Translations under genes and position numbers: made by a program | Shown: positions 47,307 through 57,566 of the stretch, in pieces | Position numbering within the stretch: position 1 is the stretch's first letter | Layout of the letters: each line of letters starts with the position of its first letter | Notes under the pieces: model-generated | The model's database searches: none | What the model was told of the DNA's origin: nothing | The model's input: only the letters and a program-made list of their open reading frames with translations | Assembly (NCBI RefSeq): GCF_019511375.1 | Contig: NZ_JAEUAO010000002.1 | Coordinates: 558,001 to 622,000 of the forward strand | Reading direction: 5' to 3' | DNA length: 64,000 nt | From: Rhizobium herbae | GTDB taxonomy: Bacteria; Pseudomonadota; Alphaproteobacteria; Rhizobiales; Rhizobiaceae

Positions 47307-47492
47307 TTCGATACCTGCCGCAAAGGTGGATTTTCGACCGTATCGTTATGCCTTCAGCCTTGCGTGAGGCTGGCTGTTGGCCTGCCTCCCGCAGGGCTTG
47401 CGCGCAAACAGGTTCGCACAAGCAAGCTCCGGCAGTTTTACGGCCAGTCGGCGCGAATTGCGCCATGTCTCATGGATGAACGGGGAAATGTC

Positions 47493-48272
47493 GTGACGAC
47501 GACTTATACCAGCTACCAGTTGATAGCAGGCAACCTCACCAAATCGTTGGAACGCGTATCCGAGCAGCCCGATGTTGCTCGGGAGACCGAATACTACCTG
47601 GCCAATATCGGCAACGTCAAAACGATCGATGATTTCTTCGCCGACACACGGCTTTATAACTATGCGATCAAGGCGCACGGTCTCGAAGACATGGGCTATG
47701 CCAAGGCCTTCATGCGCAAGGTGCTGACCGAGGGCATCGACAGCGATGACGCCTTTGCCAAGCAACTGACCGACAGCCGCTACACCGATCTTGTCGAATC
47801 TCTGAACTTCGCCCGCAACGGCACGGGCGCCACGTCCTTCGACAGGGCGCAGAAGGGCGTCGTCGACAAGTATGCGCGTCAGACCCTGGAGCAGAATGCC
47901 GGCGAGGAAAATTCCGGCGTTCGCCTGGCGCTCTACTTCGCGCGCATGGCCCCCTCGATAACCACTGCTTATGGGCTGCTCGCCGATGAAGCACTGGCGC
48001 AGGTGACACGTACGCTGATGCAGATGCCGGACGAGTTTGCCGCTTCCGACATCGACAAGCAGGCGGCTGCGATCGAAAGTGCCATCGACATCAAGGATTT
48101 CCAGGACCCGACCAAACTGTCGAAGATGCTTGATCGGTTCACGACACTTTGGGAAGTCAACAATTCCTCGGACCCCTATGATCCGCTCGCCGTCTTCGGT
48201 TCCTCCAGCGGCTACGGCATCTCCTCCGATCTCCTGCTTTCCATCAATACGCTGAAACTCGGGGGGCGCTGA
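47493..48272 (+). CDS. DUF1217 family flagellar protein
   Basis: This 259-residue soluble protein has the DUF1217 pattern (TTTYTSYQLIAGNLTKSLERVSEQPDVARETEYYLANI) and two helical repeats. The family occurs in alphaproteobacterial flagellar loci before flgF. The GTG at 47493 is preferred (GGGGAAATGTC upstream) and gives the usual N-terminus; the frame is open much further upstream but runs antisense to motA. Its exact role is not known. Confidence 0.88.
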   Translation: MTTTYTSYQLIAGNLTKSLERVSEQPDVARETEYYLANIGNVKTIDDFFADTRLYNYAIKAHGLEDMGYAKAFMRKVLTEGIDSDDAFAKQLTDSRYTDLVESLNFARNGTGATSFDRAQKGVVDKYARQTLEQNAGEENSGVRLALYFARMAPSITTAYGLLADEALAQVTRTLMQMPDEFAASDIDKQAAAIESAIDIKDFQDPTKLSKMLDRFTTLWEVNNSSDPYDPLAVFGSSSGYGISSDLLLSINTLKLGGR

Positions 48273-48273
48273 T

Positions 48274-48999
48274 ATGCAGACCGGTCTCTATGTTGCTGTC
48301 TCCTCCCAGATAGCGCTTGAAAAACGCATGAACACGCTGGCCGACAACGTCGCCAATTCAACCACCGTCGGATTCCGTTCGACGGAGGTGAAGTTCAACC
48401 AGCTGCTTGGCGATACGCGGCCGACCAAGGTGTCTTTCGTGTCCGAAGGCCAGGAATTCCTCAATACCAACAATGGGGGCCTCGACCGGACCGGCAACCA
48501 GCTGGATTTCGCCATCAAGGGCGATGCCTGGTTCCAGATCGACACGCCATCAGGTGCCGCGTTGACCCGCGACGGCCGCTTCACGCTGACGGAAACAGGC
48601 GATCTGGTGACCCTGCGCGGATATCCGGTCCTCGACGCCGGCGGTGCACCGATCCGGCTCAATTCTCAGGCGGGTGAAATCAAGGTGGGCGCAGACGGCG
48701 CCATCCAGCAGAACGGAACGCAGGTTGCTGCCCTCGGGCTCTATGAAGCCAATTTCGCCAACGGCTTTTTCCGACACGACAACAGCGCGGTGATCCCGAA
48801 CTCGGCCGCCGAGCCCGTCGTCGACCGTTTCGATGTCGGCGTCCTGCAGGGTTATGTCGAGGAATCGAACGTCAATCCGGTCCAGGAAATGTCGCAGCTG
48901 ATCATGGTGTCGCGTGCCTTCGAAAACATCACTTCGCTGATGCGCGACAGTGAAGGTTCGCTCGACGAGGCGATCAAGACGCTGGGCGGCAGCAAGTAG
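48274..48999 (+). CDS. flgF: Flagellar proximal rod protein FlgF
   Basis: FlgF is a rod subunit exported by the flagellar type III system. The 241-residue protein has the rod N-motif (LEKRMNTLADNVANSTTVGFRS), FAIKGDAWFQIDTPSG and a C-terminal coiled helix (EESNVNPVQEMSQLIMVSRAFE). It begins one base after the DUF1217 gene. Confidence 0.96.
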   Translation: MQTGLYVAVSSQIALEKRMNTLADNVANSTTVGFRSTEVKFNQLLGDTRPTKVSFVSEGQEFLNTNNGGLDRTGNQLDFAIKGDAWFQIDTPSGAALTRDGRFTLTETGDLVTLRGYPVLDAGGAPIRLNSQAGEIKVGADGAIQQNGTQVAALGLYEANFANGFFRHDNSAVIPNSAAEPVVDRFDVGVLQGYVEESNVNPVQEMSQLIMVSRAFENITSLMRDSEGSLDEAIKTLGGSK

Positions 49000-49074
49000 G
49001 CCTGATTTTTCAAACGGCGGAAGCCGGGCCCGAAGATGCTCGGAAGTGCAGGAAGCTAGACGGCAGGAACCGGA

Positions 49075-50472
49075 ATGCAGAACGAGAAACTCCAGATCCG
49101 CAATTCCTCGACGTCGCTCGCGGCGCTCGCAGGCCTTGTCGGCCGTTATTCCAATCCGGAGTTTTCGGTCGCCCCCGGCGGTCACGTCCAGACGATTTCC
49201 GCCGGTTACTATACCGTCACCGGGCTTTCCCGGCATGTGCGCCTCGGCGAATTTGTCGCCCACAAGAGCGCGACCGGCATTCATCTCGGCGAAGTCGTCA
49301 AGGTCGAGCAGGAGACCGTCGTCGTCTGCCCGATCGAGCCTGGCGATCCAATCGGTATTCATGACACGGTGATCCGCAAGGGCGCCTTCCGCATTGCGCC
49401 GACGGAATCCTGGTGCGGTCGCACGATCAATTCGCTGGGCGAGCCGATCGATGGCCGGGGACCGCTGTTGCAGGGTAATGTTCGCCGGTCGATTTCCAAC
49501 ACGGCACCGCCGTCGATGACCCGCAAGCGCGTCGAGCACGGCTTCCGCACCGGTGTCCGGGCAATCGACATCTTTTCGCCGCTCTGCCTCGGGCAGCGTC
49601 TCGGCGTCTTCGCCGGCTCCGGTGTCGGCAAGTCGACGCTTCTGTCGATGCTCGCCCGCGCCGATGCTTTCGACAAGGTCGTCATCGCGCTGGTCGGTGA
49701 ACGTGGCCGTGAAGTGCGCGAATTCATCGAGGATACGCTGGGCGATAACCTTGCCAAGTCGGTCGCTGTGGTGGCGACCAGCGATGAAAGCCCGATGCTA
49801 CGCAAGATGGCGCCGCTGACGGCCGTCACGATCGCCGAGCATTACCGCGACCAGGGCAACAACGTTCTGTTGATCATCGACAGCGTCACCCGTTTTGCTC
49901 ATGCCATCCGCGAGGTCGCGACAGCCTCCGGCGAACCGCCGATCGCGCGCGGCTATCCGGCCTCGGTTTTCACCGAACTGCCGCGATTGCTCGAGCGCGC
50001 CGGGCCGGGAGCCGAGGGGGCCGGCACGATCACTGCGATCATTTCCATTCTCGTCGACGGCGACAACCACAACGACCCGATCGCCGACTCTACCCGCGGC
50101 ATTCTCGACGGCCATATCGTCATGGATCGCAGCCTGGCCGAAGAAGGCCGCTATCCGCCAGTCAACCCGCTTGCTTCGGTCTCGCGTCTCGCACGCAAGG
50201 CCTGGACGCCGGATCAGGAAAAGCTGGTGGCGCGGTTGAAATCGCTGATCCACCGCTTTGAGGAAACGCGCGACCTCAGGCTGATCGGTGGGTATCGGGC
50301 GGGCAGCGACCCGGATCTCGACATGGCGATCAAGCAGGTTCCGGTCATCTACGACATCCTGAAACAGACGCCGGGCGAGCGGCCGGCCTTCGATGCGTTC
50401 ACCGACCTTGCCAATGCGCTAAAGGCGGCGGCGACCGGCGGCGGCCAGGCGCAGAACATGCGAAAGGGGTAA
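49075..50472 (+). CDS. fliI: Flagellar export ATPase FliI
   Basis: FliI powers unloading of substrates at the export gate. The 465-residue protein is like F1-beta: Walker A GSGVGKST, LVGERGREVREF, Walker B VLLIIDSVTRFAHA, GYPASVFTELPRLLERAG and IRGILDGHIV-like GILDGHIVMDRSLAE. All are intact. Confidence 0.98.
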   Translation: MQNEKLQIRNSSTSLAALAGLVGRYSNPEFSVAPGGHVQTISAGYYTVTGLSRHVRLGEFVAHKSATGIHLGEVVKVEQETVVVCPIEPGDPIGIHDTVIRKGAFRIAPTESWCGRTINSLGEPIDGRGPLLQGNVRRSISNTAPPSMTRKRVEHGFRTGVRAIDIFSPLCLGQRLGVFAGSGVGKSTLLSMLARADAFDKVVIALVGERGREVREFIEDTLGDNLAKSVAVVATSDESPMLRKMAPLTAVTIAEHYRDQGNNVLLIIDSVTRFAHAIREVATASGEPPIARGYPASVFTELPRLLERAGPGAEGAGTITAIISILVDGDNHNDPIADSTRGILDGHIVMDRSLAEEGRYPPVNPLASVSRLARKAWTPDQEKLVARLKSLIHRFEETRDLRLIGGYRAGSDPDLDMAIKQVPVIYDILKQTPGERPAFDAFTDLANALKAAATGGGQAQNMRKG

Positions 50473-50475
50473 GCG

Positions 50476-51012
50476 GTGAAAGATAACGATGCCGACGAAG
50501 TCGTGCCGCAGCGCAAGCGCGGCGGCCGCACCCCGCTGATCGACAAGGCGCTGGGTGCGACCGGCATCGCCCTTGCAGCCCTTGCGACATTCTTTCCCTG
50601 GTATGCTTTCCTGCATCAGGACGAGTTCTCGATGCCGTCGCTGTGGCAGGGCAGCACGCGTGACCTGCCGGGTCGCGCCGGCTCCGGCGGTGTCTCCTCG
50701 CCCTTGGCCATGACGGACCGTGATGCCGCCACGCAGGCGGCGATTGATCAACTGACCACAGCGACGGTTCCGGAACGAGAGAGCAGGAAGCTGAGCGTGG
50801 AAGATGGCCTGGAACAGCCGTTTCCGGCAGCGGTGGGTTTCAAGCTCGTCCATGTCGCCAATGGCCGTGCGCTGATCGAGGACGACAGCGGCATGTATAT
50901 TGTCCGGATCGGCTCGATCCTGCCGGACAACAGCCGCCTTGCCACACTGGAGCAGCGCAACGGGCGCTGGGTGATGATCACCTCCAAGGGCGAAATCCAG
51001 CAGGCTGAATGA
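50476..51012 (+). CDS. Conserved single-TM hypothetical protein of the flagellar cluster
   Basis: The 178-residue protein has a basic N-terminus, one membrane segment (about 24–47), a disordered middle and a compact beta-rich C-terminus (VHVANGRALIEDDSGMYIVRIGSILPD, then GRWVMITSKGEIQ). It uses GTG at 50476, three bases after fliI, so it is cotranscribed. The C-terminus recalls small beta domains of secretion-system inner-membrane components, but the match is only general. Its function is unknown. Confidence 0.82.
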   Translation: MKDNDADEVVPQRKRGGRTPLIDKALGATGIALAALATFFPWYAFLHQDEFSMPSLWQGSTRDLPGRAGSGGVSSPLAMTDRDAATQAAIDQLTTATVPERESRKLSVEDGLEQPFPAAVGFKLVHVANGRALIEDDSGMYIVRIGSILPDNSRLATLEQRNGRWVMITSKGEIQQAE

Positions 51013-51248
51013 TCGCGCATCGACGTCGTGCCGCCGTCTGCCTGCATGTCATCGCTACCGGGTAGCGGGCTGCCGGTACAAAGGCGTTGCAACGCGCCGA
51101 CCAACCTCGTTCCAGCCGTTTCGACCGGCGCGATGCGCATGCGCGACGAAGCTGTCGCAAGGCGGCGAGCATTGCAGCGCATCGCCTCTCAATTCAGTCC
51201 CACGCAAGATTGCTTGCATAGGTTCTCCATCAACAAGCATGGAGTCGC

Positions 51249-51632
51249 ATGATGCAACCTATACAGCTTTTTGATCTCGCGTCGCGACAGGCGCAATGGC
51301 TGGCGGTCCGCCAGAACGTCGTCGCCGGCAACATCGCCAACGCCAATACGCCGCACTACGCCGCCAAGGACGTCAAACCGTTCGAAAGCGTGCTGCAGGA
51401 AACCGGTTTTCAGATGGCAGCCACCAATCCCGCCCACTTCACCGATGGAAGCACCGCCGCCCAGGTGACGGAGACCAGCTTGATCAGCGATGCGGAAGTC
51501 CAGCAGTCGGGCAACAGCGTGCAGCTGGAACAGGAACTGATGAAGACCGGTGAGGTCAAGCGCGACTACGAGCTCAACACCGGGCTCGTAAAGGCGTTTC
51601 ACCGGATGATGCTCATGACGGTACGGAAATAA
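51249..51632 (+). CDS. flgB: Flagellar rod protein FlgB
   Basis: FlgB is a proximal rod protein. The 127-residue product has the rod N-motif [25 protein letters not shown] and the C-terminal [26 protein letters not shown] helix. The second codon is also ATG. A gap of 236 bases before it may hold a promoter. Confidence 0.95.
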   Translation: MMQPIQLFDLASRQAQWLAVRQNVVAGNIANANTPHYAAKDVKPFESVLQETGFQMAATNPAHFTDGSTAAQVTETSLISDAEVQQSGNSVQLEQELMKTGEVKRDYELNTGLVKAFHRMMLMTVRK

Positions 51633-51637
51633 GCGCG

Positions 51638-52057
51638 ATGGATCCTCTGGTTTCAGCTCTCAAAGTTTCAGCCTCGGGTCTGACGGCGGAATCGACGCGA
51701 CTGCGCATCGTTTCGGAAAATATCGCCAATGCCCGCTCGACCGGGGACGCGCCGGGAACCGATCCCTATCGGCGCAAGACCGTCAGTTTTGCAGCGGAAA
51801 TCGATCGCGCCAGCGGCGCCTCCACCGTCGAGGTCCAGCGCCTTGGAACGGACGATTCCGATTTCACCATCGAGTTCGATCCGGGCAATCCGGCTGCCGA
51901 CGACAAGGGCATGGTCAAGCTGCCGAACGTCAACGTGCTGATCGAAATGGCCGACATGCGGGAAGCGAACCGCGCCTATGAAGCCAACCTCCAGACCACG
52001 AAGCAGGCGCGCGACCTGATCTCCGCAACAATCGACCTCCTGAGGGCTTCGCAATAA
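51638..52057 (+). CDS. flgC: Flagellar rod protein FlgC
   Basis: The 139-residue rod protein has [25 protein letters not shown] and a C-terminal [21 protein letters not shown] helix typical of FlgC. It starts five bases after flgB and its stop overlaps fliE (TAATG). Confidence 0.96.
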   Translation: MDPLVSALKVSASGLTAESTRLRIVSENIANARSTGDAPGTDPYRRKTVSFAAEIDRASGASTVEVQRLGTDDSDFTIEFDPGNPAADDKGMVKLPNVNVLIEMADMREANRAYEANLQTTKQARDLISATIDLLRASQ

Positions 52058-52392
52058 TGATCAATGCAATTGAGACCATCAGCGCGGCAATTTCGACCGT
52101 CAAGGATATCACCAGCACATCGAGCGCCTCATCGGCGCAAAACGCCCTCGGCGGCGTGGCCGCGGCCGGCAGCTCGCAGAGCTTTGCAGATGTCATGGGC
52201 AGCATGGCGGCCGAGATGACCAACAGCCTCAAGCAGTCCGAAGTGGCTTCCATCCAGGGCCTTCGGGGCGAAGCCAACACGCGCGAAGTCATCGATTCCG
52301 TCATGAGCGCCGAGCAGTCGCTGCAGACCGCCATCGCCATCCGCGACAAGGTGGTCAGCGCCTATCTCGAAATCGCACGCATGCCGATTTAA
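52057..52392 (+). CDS. fliE: Flagellar basal-body protein FliE
   Basis: FliE joins the MS ring to the rod. The 111-residue helical protein has [21 protein letters not shown] and the conserved C-terminus [23 protein letters not shown]. It overlaps flgC by one base. Confidence 0.96.
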   Translation: MINAIETISAAISTVKDITSTSSASSAQNALGGVAAAGSSQSFADVMGSMAAEMTNSLKQSEVASIQGLRGEANTREVIDSVMSAEQSLQTAIAIRDKVVSAYLEIARMPI

Positions 52393-52404
52393 AGGATTAA
52401 GATA

Positions 52405-53193
52405 ATGAAGGCTCTCTCGATCGCCGCGACCGGCATGAACGCCCAGCAGCTGAACCTGGAAGTGATCGCAAACAATATCGCGAACATCAACACCACCGGT
52501 TACAAGCGCGCGCGGGCGGAGTTCTCCGACCTTCTCTACCAGACCGAGCGCGCCCAGGGCGTACCGAACCGCGCCAACCAGGCGATCGTGCCCGAAGGCG
52601 CCAACATCGGTCTCGGCGTCCAGACGTCTGCCGTGCGAAACCTGCATTTGCAGGGCAGTTTGGTTAGCACCGGCAACGACCTCGACCTGGCGTTGATCGG
52701 CCGCGGCTGGTTCCAGATCGAAACACCGGACGGCGAGACGGCCTACACCCGAGCCGGCGCCTTCAACACGAATGCCGACGGCCAACTCGTCACTATCGAC
52801 GGCTACACGGTGATTCCGGAAATCACCGTGCCGCAGAATGCGAGCGAGATCACGGTCAGTTCGTCCGGCCAGGTGACGGTCCGCATCGGCAACGACACCG
52901 TGCCGCAGGAAATCGGCCAGCTGACGATCGCAAACTTCGTCAACGAGGCGGGTCTTGAGCCGCAGGGCGACAATCTCTTCAAGCAGACGCCGGCTTCCGG
53001 CGAGCCGGTGATCGGCACGCCGGCCGACCCGGGCTACGCGCAGATCAAACAGAAGTACCTCGAAGCGTCGAACGTCGACCCGGTCAAGGAAATCACCGAC
53101 CTGATCTCCGCCCAGCGCGCCTACGAAATGAATTCGAAGATCATCCAGGCCGCCGACGAAATGGCTGCGACGGTCAGCAAGAACCTGAGATAA
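52405..53193 (+). CDS. flgG: Flagellar distal rod protein FlgG
   Basis: The 262-residue protein is a typical Flg[61 protein letters not shown] and the C-terminal [23 protein letters not shown]. It follows fliE after 12 bases. Confidence 0.98.
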   Translation: MKALSIAATGMNAQQLNLEVIANNIANINTTGYKRARAEFSDLLYQTERAQGVPNRANQAIVPEGANIGLGVQTSAVRNLHLQGSLVSTGNDLDLALIGRGWFQIETPDGETAYTRAGAFNTNADGQLVTIDGYTVIPEITVPQNASEITVSSSGQVTVRIGNDTVPQEIGQLTIANFVNEAGLEPQGDNLFKQTPASGEPVIGTPADPGYAQIKQKYLEASNVDPVKEITDLISAQRAYEMNSKIIQAADEMAATVSKNLR

Positions 53194-53201
53194 CAGAGGG
53201 A

Positions 53202-53732
53202 ATGGCAAACATGATGTTTCGCCGGACTGCCAAGACATCTATTGTGACAGCTCATGCCACCCGCGGAGGATTTCTTCTGCGGGCGCTGGCCGTGACAGGC
53301 TCTGTTTGCGTCTGGACAATGTCTCCGGGTCTGGCGCATGCCGAAGAGCGCATGGCGGTCATTCCCACCCAGACGATCTATCCCGGCGAAATCATCGAAG
53401 CCAGCCGTCTCGAAGAGGTCGAGGTGACCAACCCTGCGCTCACGGGCGACTATGCGACGTCGACCGAGCAGGTGACGGGCAAGGTAACCAGCCGGACGCT
53501 GCTCGCGGGACGGGTCATTCTCATGTCGGGCCTGCGCGATCCCTATACGGTCGAGCGCGGCAAGGCGGTACGGATCGTCTTTACCAATGGACCCCTGACG
53601 ATAACGGCTGGTGGCTCCCCGTTGGAGAATGCCGCAGTCGGCGATCTGATTCGGGTTCGCAACACGGATTCCGGCGTCATCGTTTCCGGAACGGTGATGA
53701 AAGACGGAACAATTCATGTGGTGGCAAAATGA
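53202..53732 (+). CDS. flgA: P-ring assembly chaperone FlgA
   Basis: FlgA is a periplasmic chaperone for the P ring. The 176-residue protein has a long signal peptide ending near SPGLAHA and a SAF domain (VIPTQTIYPGEIIEASRLEEVEV, ITSRTLLAGRVI-like). An ATG three codons later is also possible. Its stop overlaps flgI by ATGA. Confidence 0.93.
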   Translation: MANMMFRRTAKTSIVTAHATRGGFLLRALAVTGSVCVWTMSPGLAHAEERMAVIPTQTIYPGEIIEASRLEEVEVTNPALTGDYATSTEQVTGKVTSRTLLAGRVILMSGLRDPYTVERGKAVRIVFTNGPLTITAGGSPLENAAVGDLIRVRNTDSGVIVSGTVMKDGTIHVVAK

Positions 53733-54844
53733 TCTTTCGTTTCGGCAAATGGTGCCTGGCGTTTATCGCGGTCATCGCAACGGCGATCACACCGGTTGAG
53801 GCTGCCTCGCGGATCAAGGACGTCGCCTCGGTGCAGTCGGGGCGCGACAACCAGTTGATCGGCTACGGCCTCGTCGTCGGCCTTCAGGGAACCGGCGACA
53901 GCCTGCGGTCCTCGCCGTTCACGGCGCAATCGCTGCGCGCCATGCTGCAGAACCTCGGTATTTCGACAGAGGACGATGAATCCCGCGCGAAGAACATCGC
54001 CGCGGTTCTGGTGACTGCCAATCTGCCGCCGTTCGCGAGCGCCGGCAGCCGCATCGATGTGACCGTCGGCTCGCTCGGCGATTCCACCTCGCTTCGCGGC
54101 GGTACGCTGGTGATGACCTCGCTTTCCGGAGCTGACGGCCAAATCTATGCGGTAGCGCAAGGGTCGGTCGTCGTCACGGGGTTCAATGCACAGGGCGATG
54201 CCGCCTCCGTGACGCAAGGTGTCACCACGTCAGGCCGCGTCCCGAACGGCGCCATCATCGAGCGGGAACTGCCGGCGAAGTTCAAGGACGCGTTCAACCT
54301 CGTCCTTCAGCTGAGAAACCCTGATTTCTCCACCGCCGTCGGCATGGCTGCAGCAATCAACCGCTACAGCAAGAGCCAGTTCGGCGGCAACATCGCTCAG
54401 GCGCAGGATTCCCAGACTGTCATCATCGACAAGCCGAAGATGGCGGATCTCTCCCGCCTGATGGCCGATATCGAAAACCTCGTCATCGAGACCGACGTGC
54501 CCGCGCGCGTCGTCATCAACGAGCGTACCGGGACGATCGTGATCGGACAGGATGTGCGGATCAACAAGGTTGCCGTCAGCTACGGCACGCTGACGGTTCA
54601 GGTTAGCGAGACGCCGACCGTCGTGCAGCCGGAGTACTTTTCACGCGGCGAAACGGCGATCGAGCCGAATACGACCATCGACGCGGCGCAGGACGGCGGC
54701 ACCGTTGCCATCCTCGACGGTTCGAACCTGCGTTCACTCGTTGCCGGGCTCAACAGCATTGGCGTGAAACCGGACGGCATCATTTCCATTCTCCAGGGCA
54801 TCAAGACGGCCGGTGCCCTCCAGGCGGAGCTCGTATTGCAATGA
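53729..54844 (+). CDS. flgI: Flagellar P-ring protein FlgI
   Basis: FlgI forms the periplasmic P ring. The 371-residue protein has a signal peptide (cleavage near VEA-ASRIKD) and conserved RIKDVASVQSGRDNQLIGYG, LVVGLQGTGDSLRSSPFT and TIDAAQDGGTVAILDGSNLR blocks. The ATG at 53729 overlaps flgA; longer upstream frames are inside flgA. Confidence 0.98.
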   Translation: MIFRFGKWCLAFIAVIATAITPVEAASRIKDVASVQSGRDNQLIGYGLVVGLQGTGDSLRSSPFTAQSLRAMLQNLGISTEDDESRAKNIAAVLVTANLPPFASAGSRIDVTVGSLGDSTSLRGGTLVMTSLSGADGQIYAVAQGSVVVTGFNAQGDAASVTQGVTTSGRVPNGAIIERELPAKFKDAFNLVLQLRNPDFSTAVGMAAAINRYSKSQFGGNIAQAQDSQTVIIDKPKMADLSRLMADIENLVIETDVPARVVINERTGTIVIGQDVRINKVAVSYGTLTVQVSETPTVVQPEYFSRGETAIEPNTTIDAAQDGGTVAILDGSNLRSLVAGLNSIGVKPDGIISILQGIKTAGALQAELVLQ

Positions 54845-55386
54845 CGGCACATAGTCTCCCTGCTCAGCGAAACAGCCTGCGCCGCCGCCTGATGCTGCTG
54901 GCGGCCGGCTGCACGATGCTCGCCATGCCCGGCGCCTTCGCGCAGGAAGTCGCAGCACCGGCCACAGTCCTTCCCGCGAATGGCGACGAAATCCAGCAGT
55001 TCTGCACCAATATTGCCGACGCTGCACGCGATCAGCGCTACCTCTTGCAGAAGAAGGACCTGGAAAAACTCCAGGCCGAGGTGGATGCGCGCATCGCCAA
55101 ACTCGAGGAGCGCCGGGCCGAATACGAGGACTGGCTGAAACGCCGTAACGATTTCCTGAAGCAGGCCGAGCTTGGTCTCGTCGATATCTACAAGACCATG
55201 AAGGCGGATGCGGCGGCTGGACAGCTCGAGCTGGTCAATCCCGCCATTGCCGCGGCGATCGTCATGAAGCTGCCGCCGCGCCAGTCGAGCCTCATCCTCA
55301 GTGAGATGAGCAGCGACAAGGCGGCCGTTCTCACCAACATCATCTCCAGCGCCAGCGATTCAACAACGTCTAAGGAACCGTCATGA
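54841..55386 (+). CDS. motE: MotC chaperone MotE
   Basis: In Sinorhizobium meliloti MotE is a periplasmic chaperone for MotC. The 181-residue protein has a signal peptide (cleaved near AFA-QE), then a long coiled coil (about 60–110, KKDLEKLQAEVDARIAKLEERR) and a MgtE-N-like end (NPAIAAAIVMKLPPRQSSLIL). It is coupled to flgI and flgH by 4-base overlaps. Confidence 0.93.
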   Translation: MTAHSLPAQRNSLRRRLMLLAAGCTMLAMPGAFAQEVAAPATVLPANGDEIQQFCTNIADAARDQRYLLQKKDLEKLQAEVDARIAKLEERRAEYEDWLKRRNDFLKQAELGLVDIYKTMKADAAAGQLELVNPAIAAAIVMKLPPRQSSLILSEMSSDKAAVLTNIISSASDSTTSKEPS

Positions 55387-56093
55387 GATATCCGCTTTCG
55401 GTCCTTCTCGCTGCCAGCCTGCTGTCGGGATGCCAGAACCAGACCATCAACGAAATCGGCAGGGCACCTTCGATGAGCCCGATCGGCAGCGGCCTGCAAT
55501 ATGCGCAGACGCCGCAGATGGCGATGTATCCCAAGGAGCCGCGCCACGTTGCCAACGGTTTTTCGCTTTGGAGCGACAATCAGGCGGCGCTGTTCAAGGA
55601 TGCCCGCGCTCTCAAGGTCGGCGACATCCTGACGGTCGATATCCGTATCGACGACAAGGCTTCGTTCGACAACAAGACCGATCGCAGCCGCACCAATGAC
55701 AGCGGCTTCAACATCGGAGCCAACGGTCAGTCCGAATCGAGTGATTTCGGCTGGAAGGGCGGCCTCGACTACGGCTCGAACACCAGCACGAAGGGCGAGG
55801 GTACGACGGAACGGTCCGAAAAGCTGGTTCTGCTCGTTGCCGCCGTCGTCACCGGTGTGCTTGAAAACGGTAACCTTCTGATCAGCGGTTCGCAGGAAGT
55901 GCGCGTCAACCACGAAATCCGCATCCTCAACGTCGCCGGTATCGTCCGGCCGTACGACGTCGATGCGAACAACATGATCTCCTACGACAAGATCGCCGAG
56001 GCACGCATTTCCTATGGCGGCCGCGGCCGTTTGAGCGAAGTACAGCAGCCGCCATGGGGCCAGCAGGTCATGGACATCGTCTCGCCGATCTGA
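55383..56093 (+). CDS. flgH: Flagellar L-ring lipoprotein FlgH
   Basis: FlgH forms the outer-membrane L ring. The 236-residue protein has a lipoprotein signal with lipobox LLSG-C and Cys17 as the lipidated residue, then SLWSDNQAALFKDARALKVGDIL and LLISGSQEVRVNHEIRIL. It overlaps motE by four bases. Confidence 0.97.
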   Translation: MRYPLSVLLAASLLSGCQNQTINEIGRAPSMSPIGSGLQYAQTPQMAMYPKEPRHVANGFSLWSDNQAALFKDARALKVGDILTVDIRIDDKASFDNKTDRSRTNDSGFNIGANGQSESSDFGWKGGLDYGSNTSTKGEGTTERSEKLVLLVAAVVTGVLENGNLLISGSQEVRVNHEIRILNVAGIVRPYDVDANNMISYDKIAEARISYGGRGRLSEVQQPPWGQQVMDIVSPI

Positions 56094-56140
56094 CGGGTCC
56101 CCTCCGCGTCCGCGCGGCACGAAACGAGATGGATTTGAAC

Positions 56141-56689
56141 ATGGAAGATCTCGACACGGCTTCGGCCGCGGCCAAACGGTCATCGAAGATGATGACCCTC
56201 GTTGCCCTGGTCGTTCTGACGCTGCTGGCAGGCGGTGGCGGCTGGCTGGTCGGCGGCTTTCTCGCCCCAAAGCCGCTAAGCGTGGAAGAGGCCAAGATAG
56301 TCGAGGAGGCAAAAGCCGCCGTTGCCCACAAGAAGGCCAAGGTAGGCGAGGGGGGCGAAGAGACCAGCAAGACGGACGAGGGCTTGCCGCGAATAGCGAC
56401 CGAGGCCAATGGTGTCGTCCAGCTTGACGCGATCACCACCAATCTCGCTTATCCCACCGAAAACTGGATCCGGCTCGAAGTTGCGCTGCTTTTCAAAGGC
56501 ACGCCGGACGTCGCCATGGCCGAGCAGATCCATCAGGATATCGCCGCATACATGAAGACGGTTTCGCTGCAGCAGATTCAGGGGCCGCGCGGATTTCAGT
56601 ATCTGAAGGATGACATAGAAGAACGGGTTGACCTTCGCTCCGAAGGGCGCGTAACCAATGTCATCTTCAGGACATTCGTCATTCAATGA
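56141..56689 (+). CDS. fliL: Flagellar stator-associated protein FliL
   Basis: FliL is a single-pass membrane protein around the stator. The 182-residue product has one membrane segment (about 19–41, LVALVVLTLLAGGGGWLVGG) and a periplasmic domain ending RVTNVIFRTFVIQ. The ATG at 56141 is chosen; an ATG four codons upstream is possible. It overlaps fliP by four bases. Confidence 0.92.
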   Translation: MEDLDTASAAAKRSSKMMTLVALVVLTLLAGGGGWLVGGFLAPKPLSVEEAKIVEEAKAAVAHKKAKVGEGGEETSKTDEGLPRIATEANGVVQLDAITTNLAYPTENWIRLEVALLFKGTPDVAMAEQIHQDIAAYMKTVSLQQIQGPRGFQYLKDDIEERVDLRSEGRVTNVIFRTFVIQ

Positions 56690-57423
56690 TTCGCACTATC
56701 GCATTCATAGCCGCCATGATGGCGATGTCGGGCATCGCGGGCGCGCAAGGCTTTCCCGCCGACATACTGAGGACACCCGTCGACGGCTCTGTCGCGTCCT
56801 GGATCATCCGCACGTTCGGGCTTCTGACTGTCCTGTCGGTCGCGCCGGGCATCCTGATCATGGTGACGAGCTTTCCGCGCTTCGTCATCGCGTTCGCTAT
56901 CCTGCGTTCCGGCATGGGTCTCGCCACCACACCCTCGAACATGATCATGGTGAGCCTTGCGCTGTTCATGACTTTCTACGTCATGGCGCCGACATTCGAT
57001 CGCGCCTGGCAGAGCGGCATCAATCCGCTGTTGCAGAACCAGATCAATGAAACCGAGGCGATGACGCGCATCTCGGAACCCTTCCGGGACTTCATGCTCG
57101 CCAATACGCGTGACAAGGACCTGCAGCTCTTCATCGATATCGCCCGGGAAAAGGGCCAGAATGTCGTCGCCGACAACAAGGTCGATCTTCGCGCTGTCGT
57201 ACCGGCCTTCATGATTTCGGAGATCAGGCGCGGGTTCGAGATCGGCTTCCTGATCATGCTGCCGTTCCTGGTGATTGACCTGATCGTCGCGACCATCACC
57301 ATGGCGATGGGCATGATGATGCTGCCGCCCACGTCGATCTCGCTGCCGTTCAAGATCCTCTTCTTCGTCCTGATCGACGGCTGGAACCTGCTTGTCGGCA
57401 GCCTCGTCCGGTCCTTCACCTGA
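56686..57423 (+). CDS. fliP: Flagellar type III export gate protein FliP
   Basis: FliP is the core pore subunit of the export gate. The 245-residue protein has a cleavable signal peptide and four membrane segments with LLTVLSVAPGILIMVTSFPRF, LRSGMGLATTPSNMIMVSLALF and the MLPPTSISLPFKILFFVLIDGW end, all typical. Confidence 0.98.
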   Translation: MIRTIAFIAAMMAMSGIAGAQGFPADILRTPVDGSVASWIIRTFGLLTVLSVAPGILIMVTSFPRFVIAFAILRSGMGLATTPSNMIMVSLALFMTFYVMAPTFDRAWQSGINPLLQNQINETEAMTRISEPFRDFMLANTRDKDLQLFIDIAREKGQNVVADNKVDLRAVVPAFMISEIRRGFEIGFLIMLPFLVIDLIVATITMAMGMMMLPPTSISLPFKILFFVLIDGWNLLVGSLVRSFT

Positions 57424-57566
57424 TCTCGTTGGCGTGGTTAACGGACGGTCAATTTTCCGCCAGGCGTGCGCTTGGGTGAGATAAGATAAATATTTGAATC
57501 TTAAGCGTTAATTGCAATTTGAATTGACCTGTCTGTAGCCCCGAGCGGGCTGAGTTCAGGGCTGCG

